Shown: in pieces, positions 1-5,075 of the stretch | Numbering within the stretch: the first letter of the stretch is position 1 | Layout of the letters: each line of letters begins with the position of its first letter | DNA from: Sulfuricurvum sp. | Lineage (GTDB): Bacteria; Campylobacterota; Campylobacteria; Campylobacterales; Sulfurimonadaceae | Direction: 5' to 3' | Length of the DNA: 5,075 bases | NCBI GenBank assembly: GCA_030679635.1 | Contig: JAUXSZ010000144.1 | Coordinates: forward strand, 1-5,075 | Made by a program: the position numbers and the translations under genes | The notes under the pieces: model-generated | Told to the model about the DNA's origin: nothing | What the model saw: only the letters and a program-made list of their open reading frames with translations | The model's database searches: none

Positions 1-369
1 AGCGTTCTCCATACTCGCCAAAAAATTGATCGAAAAGAGATTCTCTCCTCGGCCAATTCGACTCTGAAATTAATCACCTTTACCGCCTTCAGAGGCAAAC
101 CGCTCATTACCCTGCCGCAGCAAGCCCATCGATTTCGTCTCTCCTTGAGAGAAAATAGCCCCATCCTTGATCAAAATCTAGAGCCTCTCCCTCTTGTCCT
201 GAGAGGATCAAAAGTGAGTGTGCAGGTACAAAATGAATCGGTAATCGTTGAGTTTATCGGTACTGCCACGCAAGAAGGGGCACTCTATGATATTATTACG
301 ATTGAAAAAAGCGACAAAAGAAGGGCTAAAGCCAAAGTGATCGGAGAAAATCGGGTGGAACTCCAATGA
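1..369 (+). CDS. flgA: FlgA, flagellar basal body P-ring formation chaperone (C-terminal part, 5' end outside window)
   Basis: The frame is open from base 1 to the TGA at 367-369, giving 122 residues of a protein whose start lies upstream. FlgA is a periplasmic chaperone that helps FlgI assemble into the flagellar P ring. The visible part matches the conserved FlgA C-terminal domain. A stretch reading LVLRGSKVSV is followed by a GTATQEGALYDIITIEKSDK segment and the ending AKVIGENRVEL, which corresponds to the family pattern of a Gly-containing strand, an 'A-x-x-x-G' turn and the 'D-I-I-x-V' strand. There is no in-frame ATG in this part. A TTG at 145 lies in the middle of the domain and is not a credible start, because the residues before it continue the same fold. 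The family is usually a little over 200 residues, so roughly the last half is present. The signal peptide and N-terminal SAF-like region cannot be seen. The stop overlaps the ubiX start (ATGA). Confidence 0.85.
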   Translation, partial: SVLHTRQKIDRKEILSSANSTLKLITFTAFRGKPLITLPQQAHRFRLSLRENSPILDQNLEPLPLVLRGSKVSVQVQNESVIVEFIGTATQEGALYDIITIEKSDKRRAKAKVIGENRVELQ

Positions 370-893
370 AAATTGTCGTCGGAATCAGCGGAGCCAGCGG
401 TGCCAGTTTGGGTCTAAAATTGGTACGCTCTCTTCCTGAGGGGATACAAAAACATTTAATTGTCTCTGAACACGCTCAAATTGTCCTGGATAAAGAAGAA
501 AACGTCACGTTGCACAACAACGATGAGATATGGGCTTCTGTAGCATCCGGTTCATATGGCGCGGATGCGATGATCATTGTCCCCTGCAGTATGAATACGT
601 TGGCCAAAATCGCGTGCGGTATTGCGGACAACCTCATAACCCGTGCCGCAAGCGTGATGATCAAAGAGCGACGCACCCTCATTTTGGCACCGAGAGAAAT
701 CCCTTTTTCACCCATTGCCCTTGAAAACATGCACAAACTCTCTACGCTCGGGGTTATTATCGCTCCTCCCGTTCTCGCCTATTATTCAGGCCAAGAGAGT
801 TTGGATGAGATGGAAAATTTTATGATCGGAAAGTGGTGTGACCTGATGGGCATTGACAACAACCTTTACAAGCGGTGGAGTGATCATGCATAG
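366..893 (+). CDS. ubiX: UbiX-family flavin prenyltransferase
   Basis: This encodes 175 residues, close to the usual 185-210 of the family. UbiX attaches a dimethylallyl group to reduced FMN to make prenylated FMN, the cofactor of UbiD-type decarboxylases; it is cytosolic and usually dodecameric. The N-terminal GISGASG (residues 6-12) is the FMN phosphate-binding turn. VPCSMNTLAKIA (72-83) and DNLITRAA (88-95) are further family signatures, followed by KERRTLILAPRE (100-111) and PPVLAYY (134-140). R93, K100, R110, E111 and Y140 fall at the spacing of the catalytic and binding residues I recall for the Pseudomonas enzyme. The usual 'ADV' after the arginine reads ASV here. The ATG at 366 has GGTGGA six bases upstream and overlaps the flgA stop by 4 bases, so translation is probably coupled. 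Campylobacterota generally make menaquinone by the futalosine route, so the likely customer is a UbiD-like enzyme of that route (the MqnM/MqnL pairing) and not ubiquinone synthesis; this is inference. Confidence 0.93.
   Translation: MKIVVGISGASGASLGLKLVRSLPEGIQKHLIVSEHAQIVLDKEENVTLHNNDEIWASVASGSYGADAMIIVPCSMNTLAKIACGIADNLITRAASVMIKERRTLILAPREIPFSPIALENMHKLSTLGVIIAPPVLAYYSGQESLDEMENFMIGKWCDLMGIDNNLYKRWSDHA
874..880 (+). promoter_or_regulatory. Shine-Dalgarno site deciding the coaD start
   Basis: GGTGGAG ends five bases before the ATG at 886, inside the last codons of ubiX. It favours that ATG over an in-frame TTG at 853, which would add eleven residues (MTTTFTSGGVI) with no counterpart in the CoaD family and would place the start 33 bases deeper in ubiX. 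Confidence 0.7.
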
Positions 894-1377
894 CATTGCC
901 CTCTATCCCGGGACTTTTGACCCCATTACCAATGGTCATTTTGACATCATAGAACGTGCCCGTAAACTTTTTGATGAAGTTATCATTGCCGTCGCCGTTT
1001 CGTCGGACAAGCGGCCGATGTTTACCCTAGATGAGCGGGTACAGATGGTTGAACTTGCGGTCAAAGAGTTTGATCGTGTACGCGTTGTCGGATTTGACAA
1101 TCTTACGGTTGAGCTTGCTAAATCGTTAAATTCAACCGTCCTCATACGGGGGTTACGCGCTGTGAGCGATTTCGAGTTTGAGCTTCAGCTGGGGTATTTG
1201 AACAACTCTTTGGATCCTAAAATCGAAACGGTCTACTTGATGCCCAAGCTCAAACATGCCTTTATCAGCTCTTCCATTGTCCGTAATCTTCTGAAATTCA
1301 ACGGTAGAACCGAGCACCTATTGCCGGCTTCCGTTCAAAATGTTATCTGGAGTATGAACGCATGTACATTGCCATAG
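886..1377 (+). CDS. coaD: Phosphopantetheine adenylyltransferase (CoaD)
   Basis: This 163-residue protein has the usual length for bacterial PPAT (about 160). It transfers AMP from ATP to 4'-phosphopantetheine, giving dephospho-CoA, the penultimate step of coenzyme A synthesis in the cytosol; the enzyme is normally a hexamer. The protein is a nucleotidyltransferase with a Rossmann-like fold. The N-terminal YPGTFDPITNGH (residues 7-18) carries the TxGH nucleotide-binding motif at 15-18. RGLRAVSDFEFE (88-99) is the central substrate/ATP-binding segment, and FISSSIVRNL (126-135) is the C-terminal ISSS motif. All key elements are intact. I chose the ATG at 886 because the family begins two to five residues before the 'YPGTFDP' strand and because of the GGTGGAG just upstream. 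The gene overlaps ubiX by 8 bases and tmk by 16 bases, in different frames, which points to coupled translation within one operon. Confidence 0.97.
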   Translation: MHSIALYPGTFDPITNGHFDIIERARKLFDEVIIAVAVSSDKRPMFTLDERVQMVELAVKEFDRVRVVGFDNLTVELAKSLNSTVLIRGLRAVSDFEFELQLGYLNNSLDPKIETVYLMPKLKHAFISSSIVRNLLKFNGRTEHLLPASVQNVIWSMNACTLP

Positions 1378-1943
1378 AGGGGATCGATACCGCAGGAAAA
1401 AGCACTCAGATACATGCATTGCGCACCTTATTTCCCAATGCCGTGTTTACCAAAGAACCGGGAGGAACGGATGTCGGGCAGTCGATCCGTTCGATGGTTC
1501 TCAACGGAGCCCTGGATAGTAAACTCGCTGAAATGTTTATGTTTTTAGCCGACCGGGCAGAGCATACTGAAAAAGTTATCATTCCAAACCTCAGTTCCCT
1601 GATTATTTCAGATCGTTCATGCGTATCAGGGGTGGCTTACGCAACGGTTCAAAATGTATGCGATTTGAATACCCTTGTACAGCTTAATCGCTTAGCCACA
1701 AACAACCACCTTCCGCAGCATGTTTTTATTCTGCAGTTGACGAGGAAAGACCTCACTTATCGATTGTCCCAAAAAGAACACGATGCTATCGAATCCAGAG
1801 GAGTTGATTATCTCCTCTCGATACAAGATGCGTTGATCGCATCTGCACATGCATTGGGAATGCAAACCCATGTAATCACTGCGTCACAATCGATTGATAT
1901 TATTACACTCGAGATTTCGAATCTCATCAAAGGAGCCTTATGA
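1362..1943 (+). CDS. tmk: Thymidylate kinase (dTMP kinase)
   Basis: This 193-residue P-loop kinase phosphorylates dTMP to dTDP with ATP, an essential step for dTTP supply. The P-loop is GIDTAGKST (residues 7-15). TKEPGGT (30-36) is the family's conserved dTMP-site segment, DRAEH (64-68) supplies the base/phosphate-binding arginine region, and ISDRS (82-86) is the DR motif after a hydrophobic strand. The LID lies at about 131-147 (LTYRLSQKEHDAIESRG) and holds arginines, while the P-loop holds none, as in bacterial type II enzymes. The protein is somewhat shorter than the E. coli enzyme (about 210). It has DRS followed by a Val-Ser-Gly-Val-Ala-Tyr stretch instead of the common DRY/DRH version, which I associate with the epsilonproteobacterial branch. 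The ATG at 1362 lies within coaD and has GGAG at 1349-1352. The stop overlaps the hisS start as ATGA. Confidence 0.95.
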   Translation: MYIAIEGIDTAGKSTQIHALRTLFPNAVFTKEPGGTDVGQSIRSMVLNGALDSKLAEMFMFLADRAEHTEKVIIPNLSSLIISDRSCVSGVAYATVQNVCDLNTLVQLNRLATNNHLPQHVFILQLTRKDLTYRLSQKEHDAIESRGVDYLLSIQDALIASAHALGMQTHVITASQSIDIITLEISNLIKGAL

Positions 1944-3162
1944 TCCAATCTTTGCGCGGGATGAACGATATCCTCTCCCCTGAGTATGAGCGCTTTGACT
2001 ATTTTATAGAGACAGCGACTGCTATTGCTAAACGGTATGGATTTCATTACGTTGAAACCCCATTGCTCGAAGAGACGGCATTGTTCAAACGCTCCGTCGG
2101 CGAGAGCAGTGATATTGTCGGCAAAGAGATGTACCAGTTCACCGACAAAGGGGGTAATGATGTCTGTTTGCGCCCCGAGGGGACTGCCGGTGTTGTTCGT
2201 GCCTTTATACAACAAAAACTCGACAAAAGGGGGGGCATTCACCGTTTCTATTATCACGGTGCCATGTTTCGTTATGAGCGTCCGCAAAAAGGGCGGCTGA
2301 GAGAGTTCACCAGTTCGGTGTTGAGAGTTTCGGCGTTGATTCTGTTTATGAAGACGCTTTGATGATTATGATGGTTGCCGATATTTTAAAAGCACTTGGG
2401 ATTGGCTACCGCCTCCAGTTAAATTCATTGGGGGATCAGAACTGTATGCCCTCATATCGTGAAAACTTAGTTGCCTTTATCGACACCTGCGGTGACAATA
2501 TTTGCGATGACTGTCAGCGACGCAAATCAACCAATCCGATCCGCGTTTTGGATTGTAAAAATGAAAAATGCCAACACCTCTATGTAAAGGCACCAAAACT
2601 TATCAATCAGCTGTGCGTTGGGTGCCAGAGCGATTTCAACACACTCAAATCCATTCTTGACGATCATGCTATTAGTTATGAAATCGACACGAATCTGGTA
2701 CGAGGATTGGATTATTATTCCAAAACGGCTTTTGAATTTGTCAGTGACAACATCGGTTCACAAAGCGCCATTGCCGGCGGAGGCCGCTACGACCGTCTTA
2801 TCGAATTTTTGGACGGAAAACCGACCCCTGCTGTGGGTTTTGCGATTGGAATCGAGCGTCTTTTGGAACTTATCGTCATGCCGCAACCCGTACGTAACGG
2901 CTACTACTTGGGTGCTATGGACATCGAATCGCTGCCGATCATCCTCAAAACCGCCGAAAAATATCGTCAAACCGATACTGCTGTCGTCGAATATGAGGCA
3001 AAAACCCTTAAAAACCATCTCAAAGGTGCCGATCGTATCCATGCGCGATACTGCGTCGTTATCGGCGAAAACGAACGAATGAGTAATTCCATCTGGATTA
3101 AAGACTTAGTTGAACAAAAAGAGACTACCCTCTCTCTCAACGCAATCATAAAAGGACAGTAA
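1940..3162 (+). CDS. hisS: Histidine--tRNA ligase (HisRS), reading frame broken once by a single-base deletion
   Basis: HisRS charges tRNA-His with histidine in the cytosol and is a class II synthetase working as a dimer. As read, it falls into two frames. Bases 1940-2362 give 140 residues, of which the first 123 are HisRS and the rest is out of frame. The correct sequence resumes at 2308 in the -1 frame and runs to the TAA at 3160-3162. Joined, the protein is 407 residues, a normal length. Visible elements in joined numbering are the motif 1 region around P41, LRPEGTA (77-83), motif 2 with the FRYERPQKGR loop (110-119), a four-cysteine stretch after about residue 183 followed by further CxxC-like pairs, the HisRS-specific LVRGLDYY (253-260), AGGGRYD (279-285), and motif 3 AVGFAIGIER (298-307) before the C-terminal anticodon-binding domain. 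AAAGGAG at 1929-1935 precedes the ATG, which overlaps the tmk stop by 4 bases. The intact remainder argues for a sequence error over long-standing decay. A strict automatic call would be two fragments or a pseudogene. Confidence 0.9.
2306..2310 (+). other. Frameshift point in hisS (one C missing)
   Basis: Frame 1 reads sensibly up to Arg-Glu-Phe with the TTC at 2306-2308. The expected class II motif 2 continuation His-Gln-Phe-Gly-Val-Glu is found in the -1 frame starting at CAC 2308-2310. The sequence TTCAC should therefore be TTCCAC, and adding one C restores a single 407-residue frame. Downstream in the original frame, nonsense residues run to the TGA at 2360-2362. Confidence 0.9.
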
Positions 3163-4991
3163 TGAAAAACTACGGTATCGATATCTGGGGTGAAAATAAT
3201 TTTATGATTGACCAAGGTAAAGTAAAAGTCAATTATAAAAGTTCACCATCACTCATAGAAATTACACAACGAATACGAAAGACCAATCTACGCGGGCCGC
3301 TGATACTGCGTTTCCCCCATCTTATTGGAAAACAGATTGATCTTTTATACTCCAATTTTCAACGTGCAATTTTCGAAAATGACTACACCGGAAAATTTCG
3401 TGCCGTATTCCCCCTCAAGGTCAACCAATTCCCTGAAGCCGTTGACGCCATCGTCGAGCTCGGTGAAAAATACGGTTACGGGCTAGAAGCAGGTTCAAAA
3501 GCGGAGCTGGCCATTGCTATGGCGAAGACTCCGTTGGGCTCACCCATCACCGTTAACGGATTTAAAGACGAAGAGATGGTCACGCTTGGCTTTATGGCGG
3601 CACAAATGGGACATGATATCACCATAACCATCGAAGGGCTAGGGGAACTCGAATGGATTATCGATGTTGCACAATCGTGCGCTTTGAAAGTCCCTAATAT
3701 CGGTTTTCGTGTCCGTTTACAAAGTGAGGGGAGCGGTATCTGGGCCAAAAGCAGCGGTTTGAGTGCAAAATTCGGTCTCACCTCTACCGAACTCATCGAA
3801 GCCATCGGAATGCTTCAAGAAAACAAAATGTTAGAGCATTTCACCATGATCCATTTTCACGTTGGATCACAGATGCAAGACATTTCTACGTTAAAACGGG
3901 TCTTGCGCGAATCCGGAAACATTTACGCTGAACTCAAAAAAATGGGTGCCGATAACCTTCATGCCATCAATATTGGAGGAGGCTTAGCGGTTGAATATTC
4001 TCAACACACGGCAACACGCCTACGAAACTATACCCTAGAAGAATTTTCAAACAGCGTTGTGTTTTTGCTACGCGAAATCATGAATGCCAAGGGGGTTGAG
4101 CATCCTGATATTTATACCGAATCGGGACGTTTTATTGTCGCATCCCACTCGGTACTCATTGCCCCCGTATTGGAGCTTTTTTCACATGATTATCAAGCAA
4201 AATCATTAAAACTGAAAGAGCACAATCCTCCCCTGATCGAAGAGCTGCGAGAGCTTAATGCCCTCCTCGCCCCGCGCACATGTATCGAATACATGCACGA
4301 TGCGCTCGATCATATGGAATCGCTGCTGACCCTCTTTAATCTGGGGCACATTGATCTCCAAGACCGCTCCAATGCCGAAATTTTGGTTCATCAAATCATT
4401 AAAAAATCGCTCTATCTCTCTCAGGACAATCCTATGCCTGAAATCGAGCGATTACAGGTCAAAATGCAAGAGCGCTATTTGATTAATACTTCCATATTTC
4501 AAAGCATTCCTGACTACTGGGGACTGCAACAACAATTTCCGATCATGCCGCTCGATCGACTCGATATCCCGGCGATTCGTGCCGCGAGTCTTTGGGACAT
4601 CACGTGCGATAGCGATGGAGAGATACGATTCAAACCCGAAACTCCTCTTTATCTTCATGATATCGATTTGGACGAAGAAGAATATTTTCTTGCTTTTTTC
4701 AATGTAGGAGCCTATCAGGAAACGCTGGGAATGAATCATAATCTTTTCACCCATCCTAGTGAATGTACGATTCTCATCAGCGATACGGGCTATGAAATCG
4801 AAAACTTTACGGAATCGGATAATATTCTGAATATTTTGGAAGACATTGGGTATGACGGATCCAAACTTCTAACCAACCTTAAAAATAAATTGGCCACCAG
4901 CGAATTTATTACAGAAGAAGAAAAAACGGATACACTTCAGAAGCTAGAAATGTACCTCTACCAGAATGGGTATTTAAGAACAACACGGTAA
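3162..4991 (+). CDS. speA: Biosynthetic arginine decarboxylase (SpeA)
   Basis: This 609-residue PLP enzyme converts arginine to agmatine, the entry to putrescine and spermidine synthesis. It belongs to the fold III (alanine racemase-like) arginine decarboxylases; the E. coli homologue is about 50 residues longer. FPLKVNQ (83-89) holds K86, the likely PLP Schiff-base lysine. GYGLEAGSKAE (105-115) follows. HFHVGSQ (231-237), INIGGGLAVEY (269-279, phosphate-binding glycines 272-274) and ESGR (320-323) line the cofactor site of the barrel. A helical insertion lies at about 340-450. The C-terminal beta domain has ITCDSDG (480-486) with C482, the expected partner-subunit active-site cysteine, and VGAYQETLG (515-523) before HNLF (526-529). 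The start at 3162 shares one base with the hisS stop, and AAAGGA at 3151-3156 lies five bases upstream. In Campylobacterota the agmatine probably goes to putrescine through agmatine deiminase and N-carbamoylputrescine hydrolase; neither gene is in this window. Confidence 0.96.
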   Translation: MKNYGIDIWGENNFMIDQGKVKVNYKSSPSLIEITQRIRKTNLRGPLILRFPHLIGKQIDLLYSNFQRAIFENDYTGKFRAVFPLKVNQFPEAVDAIVELGEKYGYGLEAGSKAELAIAMAKTPLGSPITVNGFKDEEMVTLGFMAAQMGHDITITIEGLGELEWIIDVAQSCALKVPNIGFRVRLQSEGSGIWAKSSGLSAKFGLTSTELIEAIGMLQENKMLEHFTMIHFHVGSQMQDISTLKRVLRESGNIYAELKKMGADNLHAINIGGGLAVEYSQHTATRLRNYTLEEFSNSVVFLLREIMNAKGVEHPDIYTESGRFIVASHSVLIAPVLELFSHDYQAKSLKLKEHNPPLIEELRELNALLAPRTCIEYMHDALDHMESLLTLFNLGHIDLQDRSNAEILVHQIIKKSLYLSQDNPMPEIERLQVKMQERYLINTSIFQSIPDYWGLQQQFPIMPLDRLDIPAIRAASLWDITCDSDGEIRFKPETPLYLHDIDLDEEEYFLAFFNVGAYQETLGMNHNLFTHPSECTILISDTGYEIENFTESDNILNILEDIGYDGSKLLTNLKNKLATSEFITEEEKTDTLQKLEMYLYQNGYLRTTR

Positions 4992-4995
4992 GGAG
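4989..4995 (+). promoter_or_regulatory. Shine-Dalgarno site for the cysE TTG start
   Basis: TAAGGAG, whose first three bases are the speA stop codon, ends six bases before a TTG at 5002. This near-perfect anti-16S match supports the TTG as the real start, because the nearby ATG at 5015 is in another frame. Confidence 0.7.
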
Positions 4996-5001
4996 ATATC
5001 T

Positions 5002-5075
5002 TTGGGACTGTTGAATGAAATCGCTGAAGATTTTTCAAATGTATATAAGAATGATCCTGCAATAAGCTCTCGTAT
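5002..5075 (+). CDS. cysE: Probable serine O-acetyltransferase (CysE), N-terminal fragment cut by window end
   Basis: Only 24 codons are visible and the frame is open to the window edge. Read from the TTG, the peptide begins MGLLNEIAEDFSN and continues VYKNDPAISSR. An 'I-x-E-D' helix followed by a Lys/Arg-x-Asp-Pro-Ala segment is typical of the N-terminus of bacterial CysE, which acetylates serine with acetyl-CoA to give O-acetylserine for cysteine synthesis. The catalytic left-handed beta-helix lies beyond the window and cannot be checked. The gene starts 10 bases after the speA stop with a strong Shine-Dalgarno sequence, so it probably belongs to the same transcript. Gene order in related Campylobacterota (speA followed by cysE), from memory, supports the call; with so few residues it remains probable and not certain. 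Confidence 0.7.
   Translation, partial: MGLLNEIAEDFSNVYKNDPAISSR

Noticed and set aside
145..369. A separate 74-residue small gene starting at TTG 145
   Set aside because: The frame is open back to base 1 and the residues before 145 continue the FlgA domain, so this is the C-terminal part of flgA.
853..885. Upstream TTG as an N-terminal extension of CoaD
   Set aside because: The eleven extra residues have no counterpart in the CoaD family, and a Shine-Dalgarno sits directly before the ATG at 886.
2229..2235. Run of seven G in hisS as the source of the frame error
   Set aside because: The frame is correct through the run (Asp-Lys-Arg-Gly-Gly-Ile-His-Arg) and on to residue 123, so the indel lies downstream at 2308.
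1808..2287. 159-residue open frame on the minus strand across the tmk-hisS junction
   Set aside because: It is fully antisense to two well-conserved genes, crosses their junction and resembles no family I know; it is a shadow frame.
2300..2315. Programmed ribosomal -1 frameshift in hisS
   Set aside because: No X-XXY-YYZ slippery heptamer is present at the shift point (the local bases are GAGAGTTCACC), and programmed frameshifting is not known for hisS. A missing base explains it more simply.
3476..3805. 109-residue open frame on the minus strand inside speA
   Set aside because: It is antisense to the conserved PLP barrel of SpeA and is low-complexity (Ser/Pro/Ile-rich), as expected of a reverse-strand shadow.
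4992..5001. Terminator or promoter between speA and cysE
   Set aside because: The gap is only 10 bases and holds part of a Shine-Dalgarno; there is no room for a hairpin or promoter and none is seen.

Overview
The window is a densely packed run of seven genes, all on the + strand, with almost no intergenic DNA. In order they are flgA (3' end only), ubiX, coaD, tmk, hisS, speA and the first codons of cysE. This gene order, with a flagellar P-ring chaperone gene ahead of cofactor, nucleotide, tRNA-charging, polyamine and cysteine genes, is what I associate with Campylobacterota (Sulfurimonas/Sulfuricurvum/Helicobacter relatives). The tmk and speA protein types fit that group. Base composition looks moderate rather than strongly AT-rich, which would suit a Sulfuricurvum-like sulfur oxidiser better than Campylobacter, but this placement is inference from memory and not a search result.

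Layout: 1-369 is the C-terminal part of FlgA. ubiX (366-893) overlaps it by 4 bases. coaD (886-1377) overlaps ubiX by 8 bases. tmk (1362-1943) overlaps coaD by 16 bases. hisS (1940-3162) overlaps tmk by 4 bases. speA (3162-4991) shares one base with hisS. cysE (5002 onward, TTG start) follows after a 10-base gap holding part of a strong Shine-Dalgarno sequence. I see no terminator or internal promoter, and there is no gene-free stretch longer than 10 bases. The arrangement implies one polycistronic transcript with translational coupling at most junctions.

The genes do not form one pathway. They supply a P-ring assembly chaperone, prenylated FMN (UbiX), coenzyme A (CoaD), dTDP for DNA synthesis (Tmk), histidyl-tRNA (HisRS), agmatine for polyamines (SpeA) and O-acetylserine for cysteine (CysE). 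What they share is co-expression as a growth-related housekeeping cluster.

The one real anomaly is in hisS. The reading frame breaks once, inside class II motif 2, and is restored by adding a single C near 2308. The rest of the enzyme is intact and HisRS is essential, so a sequencing or assembly error is the most likely cause, though a true mutation cannot be excluded from the sequence alone. I found no evidence of a previously undescribed system, mobile element, CRISPR array or RNA gene.
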